Notes: generated by a model not told the origin, from the letters alone. A stretch of 6,903 nt of DNA from Alphaproteobacteria bacterium (GCA_024639035.1 JAHEJE010000165.1:1-6903); one strand, 5' to 3'; positions 1 through 6,465 are shown, numbered from the stretch's first letter. Made by a program: numbers and translations.

Positions 1-104
1 CGATCGCCCGCGCCCTGATCGGCAAGACCGTCGGCGACTCGGTCGAGGTCAACACCCCCGGCGGCGGCAAGAGCTACGAGATACTGAAGGTCAAGTTCAA
101 GTAG
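1..104 (+). CDS. greA: Transcription elongation factor GreA, C-terminal end (partial)
   Basis: This is the last 33 codons of a gene that starts before the window; the frame begins at base 3 and ends with TAG at 102-104. The peptide reads IARALIGKTVGDSVEV, then NTPGGGKSYEILKVKFK. It matches the C-terminal FKBP-like domain of GreA, where the pattern ARxLIGKxxGDxVxVxTPGG followed by a Y-E-I/V-x-K-V strand is typical. GreA binds the secondary channel of RNA polymerase and stimulates cleavage of backtracked transcripts. The N-terminal coiled coil with its acidic tip is outside the window, so GreA is separated from its paralogue GreB only by this tail. No strong U-tract terminator follows the stop; the only candidate structure is the inverted repeat at 181-209. 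Confidence 0.88.
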   Translation, partial: IARALIGKTVGDSVEVNTPGGGKSYEILKVKFK

Positions 105-180
105 CAGGCGCCGAGCCCGGAGCCCACGCGTCGATGGATGTGGACAAGTGTGCTGCGCCTGCTTCACGGTGGGGCAGGAA

Positions 181-209
181 AACAGCTATGCTTGTGGAAC
201 ATAGCTGTT
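181..209. repeat. Perfect 10-bp inverted repeat between greA and trxB
   Basis: AACAGCTATG (181-190) and CATAGCTGTT (200-209) are exact reverse complements separated by 9 bases. The dyad lies 56 bp upstream of the chosen trxB start. It overlaps a TTGTGG (192-197) and precedes a TATATG (218-223) that could be parts of a weak promoter, although their 20-bp spacing is too long for a good sigma-70 match. The plus-strand 3' side lacks a run of T, so it is not a classic intrinsic terminator for greA. It could be an operator, an mRNA hairpin in the trxB leader or a weak terminator; the sequence does not decide. Confidence 0.6.
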
Positions 210-252
210 CGAATTCCTATATGACGAACTGATACGACGCTCTGACAGGCAT

Positions 253-256
253 GGAG
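253..256 (+). promoter_or_regulatory. Ribosome binding site that sets the trxB start
   Basis: GGAG at 253-256 lies 8 bases before GTG at 265. The in-frame GTG at 256 overlaps this GGAG and has no comparable purine tract before it, so the GTG at 265 is preferred. Confidence 0.55.
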
Positions 257-264
257 TGAAGCCC

Positions 265-1227
265 GTGACGACCAAACATGCAAAAGTGCTCATCCTCGGT
301 TCCGGGCCGGCGGGATATTCCGCGGCGATCTATGCGGCGCGCGCGATGCTGAAGCCGGTGATGATCCAGGGTATCCAGCCCGGAGGGCAGTTGACCATCA
401 CCACCGAAGTGGAGAACTACCCCGGTTTCGCCGACGTCATTCAGGGTCCGTGGCTGATGGAGCAGATGAAGGCGCAGGCCGAACATGTCGGCACCGAGAT
501 GGTGGCCGATCACGTCACTGCCGTAGATCTTTCGGTGCGGCCGATCCGGCTGACCGGCGACAGCGGCCAGGTCTATTCCTGCGACAGTCTGATCATCTGC
601 ACCGGAGCGCAGGCGCGCTGGCTCGGGCTTGCATCGGAAGAAGCGTTCAAGGGCTTCGGTGTGTCGGCCTGCGCGACCTGCGACGGGTTCTTCTATCGCG
701 ACAAGAAGGTGCTGGTGATCGGCGGCGGCAACACGGCGGTCGAAGAAGCCTTGTTCCTGACCAAATTCGCCAGCGAAGTCGTCCTGGTGCACCGCCGCGA
801 CGAGTTGCGGGCCGAGAAGATCCTGCAGAAGAGGCTGTTCGAAAATCCGAAGATCACCCCGGTGTGGGACACCGTGCTGGAGGAGGTGACCGGCGACGAC
901 AACCCCAAGGGAGTGACCGGCGCGCGGCTGAAGAACGTCAAGACCGGCGAAATCAGCACGGTCGATTGCGACGGGGTGTTCATCGCCATCGGCCACTCGC
1001 CGGCGACCGAACTGTTCACCGATCAGCTTGAGATGAAGCGCGGCGGCTATCTGATCACCGCCCCGGACTCGACCGCCACCGCCATTGCCGGCGTCTATGC
1101 GGCAGGCGATGTCACCGACGACATCTATCGTCAGGCGGTGACGGCGGCGGGCATGGGCTGCATGGCGGCGCTGGAGGCGGAAAAACACATCGCGGAAACC
1201 GACAGCGTGGCCGAAGCGGCGGAATAG
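265..1227 (+). CDS. trxB: Thioredoxin-disulfide reductase
   Basis: This cytosolic flavoprotein moves electrons from NADPH through FAD to thioredoxin. The protein is 320 residues from GTG 265, the usual length for bacterial low-molecular-weight TrxB. Motifs appear in the expected order: FAD-binding GSGPAG at 12-17, the redox-active CATC at 136-139 (within SACATCDGFF), the NADPH-binding GGGNTA at 153-158, HRRDELRA from 176 (the arginines contact the NADPH 2'-phosphate), and the second FAD motif AAGDV from 279. No key residue is missing. An alternative GTG at 256 would add three residues, but GGAG at 253-256 favours 265. The gene follows greA after 160 bp and precedes the LysR gene by 36 bp on the same strand, so co-transcription with the regulator is plausible. 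Cellular roles follow from the family: supply of reduced thioredoxin for ribonucleotide reductase, sulfate assimilation and repair of oxidised proteins. Confidence 0.96.
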   Translation: MTTKHAKVLILGSGPAGYSAAIYAARAMLKPVMIQGIQPGGQLTITTEVENYPGFADVIQGPWLMEQMKAQAEHVGTEMVADHVTAVDLSVRPIRLTGDSGQVYSCDSLIICTGAQARWLGLASEEAFKGFGVSACATCDGFFYRDKKVLVIGGGNTAVEEALFLTKFASEVVLVHRRDELRAEKILQKRLFENPKITPVWDTVLEEVTGDDNPKGVTGARLKNVKTGEISTVDCDGVFIAIGHSPATELFTDQLEMKRGGYLITAPDSTATAIAGVYAAGDVTDDIYRQAVTAAGMGCMAALEAEKHIAETDSVAEAAE

Positions 1228-1263
1228 GACGGCCGGGGCCGCAAGACCTCAGCTGAGAACGCG

Positions 1264-2151
1264 ATGGATTGGGACAAGCTCAGGGTCTTTCATTCGGTCG
1301 CCGATGCCGGCAGCTTTACCCATGCGGGAACCGAACTCGGCCTGTCGCAGTCGGCGATCAGCCGCCAGGTTTCGGCGCTGGAGGCCGACCTCAAGGTGCC
1401 GCTGTTTCATCGCCACGCCCGGGGCCTGATCCTCACCGAGCAGGGTGAACTCCTGTACCGCACCACCTACGATGTTCTCAACAAGCTGCAGACGGTGCGC
1501 ACCCGGCTGATGGATTCACGCGAAAAGCCGACCGGCGATCTGCGGATCACCACGACCGTCGGGCTGGGCACGATCTGGCTGACACCACGCATCGCCGAGT
1601 TCAAGGAACTGTATCCGCAGATTGCAGTGTGGCTGCTGCTGGAAGATGGCGAGCTTGATCTGGCCATGCGCGAAGCCGACGTGGCGATCCGGCTGCGCCG
1701 GCCGACGCAGCCCGACCTCATCCAGCGCAAGCTGTTCACCGTGCACTACCATCTCTATGCGGCGCCGGAATACATCCGCAAGAACGGCATTCCAGAAGTG
1801 CCTGCCGATCTCGACCAGCACGACATCGTCACCTTCGGCACGGCGCCGAGCTATCTGACCGATATCAACTGGCTTGAGCTTGCCGGGCGCGAGGATGGAA
1901 CACCGCGCCAGGCGGCGTTGAAGATCAACAACGTCTACGGCTTGCGCCGCGCGGTCGAGGCGGGCATGGGGATCGCGTCGATGCCGGATTATATCGTCGG
2001 CACGGATTCTCATCTGATCCGTATCGACATGGACATCGAGACGCCGAAATTCGACACCTATCTCGTCTATCCGGAAGAACTGAAGCGGTCCAAGCGCGTG
2101 GCGGTGTTCCGCGACTTCATCGTCTCGAACGCGAAAGAATGGCGGTTCTGA
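1264..2151 (+). CDS. lsrB: LysR-type transcriptional regulator of the LsrB/VtlR group
   Basis: The 295-residue protein has the full LysR architecture. The N-terminal winged helix-turn-helix spans about residues 4-63 (AGSFTHAGTELGLSQSAISR is the HTH core, followed by LFHRHARGLILTEQGE). A linker helix follows, then a periplasmic-binding-protein-like effector domain from about 90 to 290. Its position directly after trxB and motifs such as DWDKLR, RHARGLILTEQGE, QPDLIQRKLFTVH and VFRDFIVS match, from memory, rhizobial LsrB and Brucella VtlR. Those proteins control symbiosis or virulence, envelope and oxidative-stress genes, and in Brucella a small RNA. The ribosome site is weak (GAG at 1255-1257), consistent with coupling to trxB. 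Unusually, the whole protein has no cysteine, which argues against thiol-based sensing in this copy. The LysR assignment is certain; the LsrB/VtlR orthology is likely. E. coli lsrB is an unrelated AI-2-binding protein. Confidence 0.85.
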   Translation: MDWDKLRVFHSVADAGSFTHAGTELGLSQSAISRQVSALEADLKVPLFHRHARGLILTEQGELLYRTTYDVLNKLQTVRTRLMDSREKPTGDLRITTTVGLGTIWLTPRIAEFKELYPQIAVWLLLEDGELDLAMREADVAIRLRRPTQPDLIQRKLFTVHYHLYAAPEYIRKNGIPEVPADLDQHDIVTFGTAPSYLTDINWLELAGREDGTPRQAALKINNVYGLRRAVEAGMGIASMPDYIVGTDSHLIRIDMDIETPKFDTYLVYPEELKRSKRVAVFRDFIVSNAKEWRF

Positions 2152-2163
2152 AGCGGCGGCGGC

Positions 2164-3816
2164 CTACAAGATCAGATCGGCACCGGTCAAAGCGCTCTTG
2201 GTGATGCCGTCGACCGTCAGCACATCGCCGCCGCCGAAATCGAACACCACGTCGCCGGCGACATCGCTGGCGAAGGATTTCGCCGCCGCAACATCGGTGA
2301 AATTGAACTCCGACAGGTCGATCTGGTCCTCGCCGTCGACGAAGTCGCGGATGCGGTCCTTGCCGCCGCCGGTGGAAAACTCGAAGATGTCATTTCCGGC
2401 AAGGCCCCTCAGCTTGTCGTTGCCGCCTTGACCGTCAATCCGGTCGTTTCCGGCACCGCCGTTCAGGTTGTCGTTGTCGTTGCCGCCCTTGAGAACATCG
2501 GCGCCACCGTTGCCGCGCAGATTGTCGCGGCCGTTTCCGCCGAGCAAGACGTCGTTGCCGCCGCCGCCCCGGACAGAATCATTGCCTCCGGAACCGGAAA
2601 GGTGATCGGCGCCGGCGCCGCCCAGGAGTTGATCGTCGCCTTGCTGGCCGAACAACTCGTCGTTGCCGCCGTTACCGCGCAGATCGTCGGCACCGCGGCC
2701 GCCGAACAGACTGTCACCACCGGTGCCGCCACTGGCGAAGTCGTTGCCATCGCCGGCAAACAACAGATCGACGCCGGCATTGCCGAACAAACTGTCGTGT
2801 CTTGCGCCGCCCAGCATGATCTCATGGTCGGACGATCCAACAAGCCGGTCATTGCGTTCGCCGACGGTGAACAGGCCCAGTTCGGCGTCGATCACATTGG
2901 CATCGGCGATGATGTGGTCATAATCGATGCCGTTGAAGCCGCCGTTGATGTCGTCGATATCCAGGCCTTCTGCGGCGAGCAGGCGGACGAACTCCAGATA
3001 CAGATCCATCGCATGGGCATCGAAGTCCAGCAGGGAGTTGGCAAGCGAGCCATCGAAAAAGTTCTTGTCGCCGTCGGTGGATGCGTTGCCGGCGGCAATC
3101 CGGATCGGATCGTTGTCGTGCCAAAAGTTGGTGATGCGTGGGTCGCTGCCATCCGCGCCGGAGCCGAAGCCGGGGCTGGCGAAGGTGATCGCCTGGTACA
3201 GGTTGCCGAGATGGTCGTCCATGAACGCCTGGGCCATCGATGCGCCGAGACTGTGGCCGGTGACATAGACCTTGTCGATGCCGTTTCCGGCCGCGACGTA
3301 GGCATCGATGGCTGCGATCAGATCGGCCAGCAGGTCGTAGTGGTCCTGCTTGCCTTCATCGGGCCCGCCGCCGTCGATGTCGGTCCAGTGGTCCTGATCC
3401 GGGGTCGGCGGCAGCCTGGGGGCATCGTCGTTGGTGCCGCGAAACGAGATGAACAGGGCATCGCTGGAGCGGCCGACGAAGACAGCGGCGTTGCTGGAGG
3501 TGTAGATGCCATCGACCAACCCCTTGACGGCAAAGTCGTTGTCCGGGTCCGGCACGGCATCGAGACCGGGCAGGTCGGTGGTGTCGAGCGGGCGGATCAG
3601 CGATGTGACGGCGTTGTAGGCATCGACCGCATTGGGGCTGAGCTCATTGATGTTGTTGTCGTCGCTTTCCTGGCTGTGCAGGTGGTAGGCGGCCTTGGCC
3701 AGCTCGGCGAAGATCAGCAGTTGTCCGCGGCTGGCGAATATCGCGGCGGCCGTCATGTCGCCGACGGCGGCGCGCTGTGCGGGGCCATCCAGAGTGTTCA
3801 GTTGCGTCGTTGCCAT
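2164..3816 (-). CDS. Secreted RTX lipase (class 3 / family I.3-like) with C-terminal type I secretion region
   Basis: The 550-residue protein has no N-terminal signal peptide, as expected for a type I secretion substrate. Residues about 30-310 form an alpha/beta-hydrolase domain. It has FRGT at 125-128 (oxyanion region), the nucleophile elbow GHSLG at 187-191 with Ser189, a likely catalytic Asp236 in HDNDPI, and a likely catalytic His268 in DAHAMDLY; His301 is a less likely alternative. ASPGF followed by NDP resembles family I.3 RTX lipases of Pseudomonas and Serratia. Residues 336-479 are 16 in-phase RTX nonapeptides (GGxGxDxLx) that fold as a calcium-bound beta-roll outside the cell. Residues 486-550 form a terminal secretion segment shared with the RTX protein encoded upstream. 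A good ribosome site (AGAGGA, complement of 3821-3826) lies 4 bases before the ATG. The gene ends 12 bp from the convergent lsrB stop. Lipase or esterase activity is inferred; the substrate is unknown. Confidence 0.88.
   Translation of the reverse strand: MATTQLNTLDGPAQRAAVGDMTAAAIFASRGQLLIFAELAKAAYHLHSQESDDNNINELSPNAVDAYNAVTSLIRPLDTTDLPGLDAVPDPDNDFAVKGLVDGIYTSSNAAVFVGRSSDALFISFRGTNDDAPRLPPTPDQDHWTDIDGGGPDEGKQDHYDLLADLIAAIDAYVAAGNGIDKVYVTGHSLGASMAQAFMDDHLGNLYQAITFASPGFGSGADGSDPRITNFWHDNDPIRIAAGNASTDGDKNFFDGSLANSLLDFDAHAMDLYLEFVRLLAAEGLDIDDINGGFNGIDYDHIIADANVIDAELGLFTVGERNDRLVGSSDHEIMLGGARHDSLFGNAGVDLLFAGDGNDFASGGTGGDSLFGGRGADDLRGNGGNDELFGQQGDDQLLGGAGADHLSGSGGNDSVRGGGGNDVLLGGNGRDNLRGNGGADVLKGGNDNDNLNGGAGNDRIDGQGGNDKLRGLAGNDIFEFSTGGGKDRIRDFVDGEDQIDLSEFNFTDVAAAKSFASDVAGDVVFDFGGGDVLTVDGITKSALTGADLIL
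2380..2811 (-). repeat. RTX repeat block of the lipase: 16 x 27 bp
   Basis: These are sixteen uninterrupted nonapeptide-coding units (residues 336-479), from GGARHDSLF to GLAGNDIFE. Every unit has Asp at position 6, and most have Gly at positions 1 and 4. The DNA units are diverged rather than identical, so this is an old protein repeat and not a recent tandem expansion. It is the calcium-binding beta-roll of the lipase. Confidence 0.9.
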
Positions 3817-3909
3817 ATCGTCCTCTCAGGTGCGAGTCTCTACGGAGCCGTTGCTGCAATACTAGCAGCCGAATTCCGCAAAAATGATGGCAAAGCTCAC
3901 AATTCGGAT

Positions 3910-4956
3910 TTAAAGCACGAAATCTCCGGCACCCAGTTGCGACAGCAGGACGCCCTCCACGACCAGTTGGTCGCCGTTGCCGAAGTCGAACACCGCGTTG
4001 CCGGCCGAACTGCTGCCAAAGCTCTTGGCTGCGGCGCCGTTGGCGAAGCCGAACCCGGTCAGGTCAATCCTGTCGAGGCCGTCCTGAAACCCCTTGATCT
4101 TGTCTCGACCGCCACCGGGGCCAAACTCGAGGGTGTCGGCGCCGCCCTTGCCTTTCAGGCGGTCGTTGCCGGTGCCACCGTTGAGACGGTCGCCGCCGCC
4201 GCCGCCAATCAGAATGTCATTGTCCGCGCCGCCGGCCAGGTCATCACTGCCGGCGTTTCCGAAAAGCTTGTCGCTGCCGGGGCCGCCGACGAGGCGATCG
4301 TTGCCGCCGCCGCCCCTCAGGATGTCGTCACCCTTGCCGCCGAACAGAACATCATTGCCGGAGATGCCGAGCAGCAAATCGTTGCCGTTCTGGCCGAACA
4401 GTTCATCAGCGCCGGCATTGCCGGTCAGGCTATCGGCTTGACTGCCGCCGGACAGGGTGTCGTTGCCGCGGCCGCCAAGAAGGACGTCGGCGCCGGCATT
4501 GCCGTTGATCGTGTCGTCGCCGTCGTAACCGCTAATGACATCGGCAAACGCCGAGAGAGTGATCCTGTCGTTGCCGGACAGGGCCTGCCTGATCAGGTTG
4601 ACGTCATCGGATCGCGACGTGGACAAGGTGGCGTTGTAAACGTCGAGGGCGAGGAAATCGACACCCGATATCCCCCAGACCACTCTATCGAGATTGTCAT
4701 CGAGTTCCTGCAGGGCAGTGACCGTGCCGCCGGTGACGTGCAGTTCGTTGTCGATCAGAATCTCTGGCCCGCCGGCCAGCAGAGTGTGGGTACTGGTTCC
4801 GGCGATACCGGTCACCTTGTAGACGTCGGTGTAGGTGATGCCGTTGATCGGTGTATTCAAATCATCGAAGATATCGGCATCGAAGAAATTGCGGTCGAAC
4901 CAGTTCAGATCGATCCGGTCAATGTTGAATGCCGCCTCGGCATATAGTCTGGCCAT
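3910..4956 (-). CDS. RTX calcium-binding protein with uncharacterised N-terminal module
   Basis: The protein is 348 residues from ATG 4956. GGAG (complement of 4966-4969) lies 9 bases upstream, so this start is preferred over an in-frame ATG at 5004 that would add 16 unconvincing residues. Residues 1-125 are not RTX. They are rich in Asp, Asn and aromatic residues (NWFDRNFFDADIFDDLN) and then carry GGTVTAL and a VVWGISGVDFLALDVYN stretch. I recall similar modules ahead of RTX repeats in rhizobial calcium-binding proteins, but know no function. Residues 143-277 are 15 in-phase RTX nonapeptides. Residues 284-348 form a terminal segment aligned without gaps to the end of the lipase. There is no catalytic motif and no Sec signal peptide; export by a type I system is inferred. 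The gene lies 93 bp upstream of the lipase on the same strand, so the two may be co-transcribed. It could be an adhesin, matrix or exopolysaccharide-associated protein; the sequence does not say. Confidence 0.82.
   Translation of the reverse strand: MARLYAEAAFNIDRIDLNWFDRNFFDADIFDDLNTPINGITYTDVYKVTGIAGTSTHTLLAGGPEILIDNELHVTGGTVTALQELDDNLDRVVWGISGVDFLALDVYNATLSTSRSDDVNLIRQALSGNDRITLSAFADVISGYDGDDTINGNAGADVLLGGRGNDTLSGGSQADSLTGNAGADELFGQNGNDLLLGISGNDVLFGGKGDDILRGGGGNDRLVGGPGSDKLFGNAGSDDLAGGADNDILIGGGGGDRLNGGTGNDRLKGKGGADTLEFGPGGGRDKIKGFQDGLDRIDLTGFGFANGAAAKSFGSSSAGNAVFDFGNGDQLVVEGVLLSQLGAGDFVL
4126..4530 (-). repeat. RTX repeat block of the smaller RTX protein: 15 x 27 bp
   Basis: These are fifteen contiguous nonapeptide units (residues 143-277), from GYDGDDTIN to GKGGADTLE, all with Asp at position 6. 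A degenerate unit (LSAFADVIS, residues 134-142) stands immediately before them. Units such as GNAGADELF, GGGGNDRLV and GGTGNDRLK resemble those of the neighbouring lipase, so the two blocks probably share ancestry. Confidence 0.9.
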
Positions 4957-5009
4957 TGGTGCATACTCCAAAACTCCCCAATGGTAACATACCGCCCTGC
5001 CCAATAAGC

Positions 5010-5038
5010 ATTTTTGTTTGTCTTAAGGTAAACTTCAA
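5010..5038 (-). promoter_or_regulatory. Possible promoter for the RTX pair
   Basis: Read on the minus strand, TTGAAG (complement of 5033-5038) is followed after 17 bases by AAAAAT (complement of 5010-5015), about 54 bp before the ATG at 4956. The stretch is clearly more A+T-rich than its surroundings. The -35 element is fair and the -10 element poor against sigma-70 consensus, so this is only a candidate. Confidence 0.28.
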
Positions 5039-5049
5039 GAGGCAATTTT

Positions 5050-5799
5050 TCACAACACGTCGCGCCAGGCGAGACCTGCATCGGTGGTGGAGCGCGGGCG
5101 GTATTCGCAGCCGAAGGCGCCGGTGTAGCCGGCGGCACGGAACGCCGGCAAGAGCTGGGCGTAATCGAGGGCGCCGGGGAGTGGTTCACCGCGGTCTTCC
5201 GCTGCGGAGATCTGGACATGACCGATCGCCGCGACGTTGCTGCGGAACCGTTCAGGCAGCGATCCGCCCTCGTGATGCACGTGATAGCAATCGAACAGGA
5301 TCTTCAGGCGCGGATGGCCGATCTGCGAAACCACCGCGCCGGCCTGTTCGATGGTCTGCAGGAAATAACCGGGGACCTGTTTGTGGCATATCGGTTCGAT
5401 GAGGATGGTCAGTGCGGTCGCATCAAGCGCGAAGCGAAGAGTGCGCAGGTAGGTTTCATGGGCGGACGGCCCGTGGGCAATGCCGGCCAGGATATGGATG
5501 GCCGCTGCGCCGATGTCTTCGGCAATCTCGACGGCGGCGGCGATGTCGCGCCGGGCCTCGTTACTGCGCTCGGGCACGGCGGCGCAGCCGAAGGTGTCGC
5601 CGATGCGCACGTTGAGGCTGAGCACGGGCAGAGCTGCCGCGGCCAGGCGACGCTTCAGCGCGCTGCGGTCACAGTGCAGCGCCTCATCGTGAAACTCCAG
5701 AGCACCGAACCCATGCTGCGCCGCCTTGGCGATGCGTTCAAGGAAGGGCAATTGCTGCCACAGGTAACCGGTGTTGGCGGAAAATCGGTGGGCGGGCAT
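5050..5799 (-). CDS. hyi: Hydroxypyruvate isomerase family protein (TIM barrel)
   Basis: This 249-residue cytosolic protein belongs to the xylose-isomerase-like / AP endonuclease 2 TIM-barrel superfamily. It begins RFSANTGYLWQQLPFLERI, typical of hydroxypyruvate isomerases, and is close to their usual length of about 258. Likely catalytic and metal-binding positions are Glu135 (ILIEP), Asp170 and His173 (FDCYHVHH), Gln196 (IGHVQI) and Glu232 (GCEYRP). VPGYFLQT at 142-149 is another family signature. The family interconverts hydroxypyruvate and tartronate semialdehyde, or 2-oxo-tetronates in the OtnI branch. The usual Asn-rich segment before VPGYFL is replaced here by CHKQ, so the substrate is uncertain. 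No strong ribosome site precedes the ATG. The gene lies 42 bp downstream of the OmpA-domain gene on the same strand. No glyoxylate carboligase or tartronate semialdehyde reductase gene is nearby to confirm the pathway. Confidence 0.83.
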   Translation of the reverse strand: MPAHRFSANTGYLWQQLPFLERIAKAAQHGFGALEFHDEALHCDRSALKRRLAAAALPVLSLNVRIGDTFGCAAVPERSNEARRDIAAAVEIAEDIGAAAIHILAGIAHGPSAHETYLRTLRFALDATALTILIEPICHKQVPGYFLQTIEQAGAVVSQIGHPRLKILFDCYHVHHEGGSLPERFRSNVAAIGHVQISAAEDRGEPLPGALDYAQLLPAFRAAGYTGAFGCEYRPRSTTDAGLAWRDVL

Positions 5800-5823
5800 T
5801 GCGGGACTATCGTAGAAGGCACG

Positions 5824-5845
5824 GTGAGCGATACAATCCGCTCAC
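5824..5845. repeat. Inverted repeat at the OmpA-gene stop / isomerase junction
   Basis: GTGAGCG (5824-5830) pairs perfectly with CGCTCAC (5839-5845) around an 8-base loop. The right arm includes the stop codon of the OmpA-domain gene (complement of 5842-5844). On the minus strand no T-tract follows, so it is not a standard intrinsic terminator. It could stabilise the upstream mRNA or reduce read-through into the isomerase gene. Confidence 0.5.
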
Positions 5846-6459
5846 TCGCCGACGTTCACCAGTTGCACGCGGCGGTTTTCCGGGGCGTCGGGGGCGGCGG
5901 CGTTCTTGAGTTGCACTTCGCCGAAGCCGATGGCGACCAGGCGGCCGGCGGCGATCGAGAACTTCTTGCTGAGGAACTCACGAACCGCTTCGGCACGGCG
6001 CTGCGACAATTTCAGGTTGTAGTCGCCGGCGCCCCTGGCATCGGTGTGACCGCCGACGACGAAACTCGACGAGGCCAGGCCGGGATCACTCAACGCCTGG
6101 CCGAGCTGCACCAGAATGGGCATCGCTTGCGGCGAGATGGCGGCCGAGTCGTATTCGAACGGAATGTCGAGATCGAGGCTCGGCAGCTTGGTGTCCTGCA
6201 GGGCTGTTGCCAGCTTCTTGCGCTCTTCGACGACGATCTGGCGGGTCGGAGCGTTGCGCAGGGTTTCTATCATCCGGCGGGTGCCGGCATCGAGGGTCGG
6301 CCGCGGCGATGCGGTGAGCGAGCGGGTCTTGGCGGGTGCCTGGAGGCGCTTGACGATGTCGGTTTTAGAAAGCTCGCCGCCGAGCGCATGGCCTGCAGTG
6401 AAGGCGCCGGCCACTGCGAACATGGCGCAAATCAGAAGCGCTGGGATGTTTGGTTGCAT
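5842..6459 (-). CDS. OmpA-family peptidoglycan-binding envelope protein
   Basis: The protein is 205 residues from ATG 6459. An in-frame ATG at 6474 would add five residues, but GGAG (complement of 6466-6469) sits 6 bases before 6459 and decides the start. Residues 5-25 (IPALLICAMFAVAGAFTAGHA) are a Sec signal peptide with likely cleavage after Ala25. The only cysteine there is not in a lipobox, so it is not an obvious lipoprotein. Residues about 95-205 form an OmpA C-terminal domain: FEYDSAAISPQAMPIL, GHTDARG at 137-143, YNLKLSQRRAEAVREFL, and NRRVQLV near the end. Asp140 and Arg155 lie 15 residues apart, as do the diaminopimelate-binding Asp and Arg of OmpA. There is no beta-barrel, so it is probably a periplasmic protein attached to peptidoglycan. 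The middle region (about 30-90) is basic and unassigned. It lies upstream of the isomerase gene; a functional link is not apparent. Confidence 0.9.
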   Translation of the reverse strand: MQPNIPALLICAMFAVAGAFTAGHALGGELSKTDIVKRLQAPAKTRSLTASPRPTLDAGTRRMIETLRNAPTRQIVVEERKKLATALQDTKLPSLDLDIPFEYDSAAISPQAMPILVQLGQALSDPGLASSSFVVGGHTDARGAGDYNLKLSQRRAEAVREFLSKKFSIAAGRLVAIGFGEVQLKNAAAPDAPENRRVQLVNVGE

Positions 6460-6465
6460 CTCAAT

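Noticed and set aside
175..190. Near match to the M13 reverse priming site / lacZ leader, suggesting vector sequence
   Set aside because: It has one extra A, it lies between native greA and trxB sequence, no other lacZ or vector sequence is present, and the similarity comes from one arm of the inverted repeat.
217..1188. A 323-codon minus-strand open frame opposite trxB
   Set aside because: It is antisense to trxB, which carries every expected motif; the reading lacks recognisable features.
2380..2811. Regular 27-bp periodicity that might suggest a CRISPR or other tandem DNA array
   Set aside because: The units are diverged at DNA level, have no spacers and translate in phase to RTX nonapeptides.
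2428..4947. An 839-codon plus-strand open frame rich in Val and Ala running across both RTX genes
   Set aside because: It is the antisense of the GGxGxDxL repeats in a high-GC genome, where the reverse frame rarely meets stops. Its periodic Ala/Val pattern mirrors the RTX units, and the minus-strand proteins have clear domains and ribosome sites.
5824..5845. Resemblance to the lac operator (GTGAGCG / CGCTCAC)
   Set aside because: The arms are 8 bases apart and overlap a stop codon, with no LacI-family gene in the window, so the similarity is probably chance.
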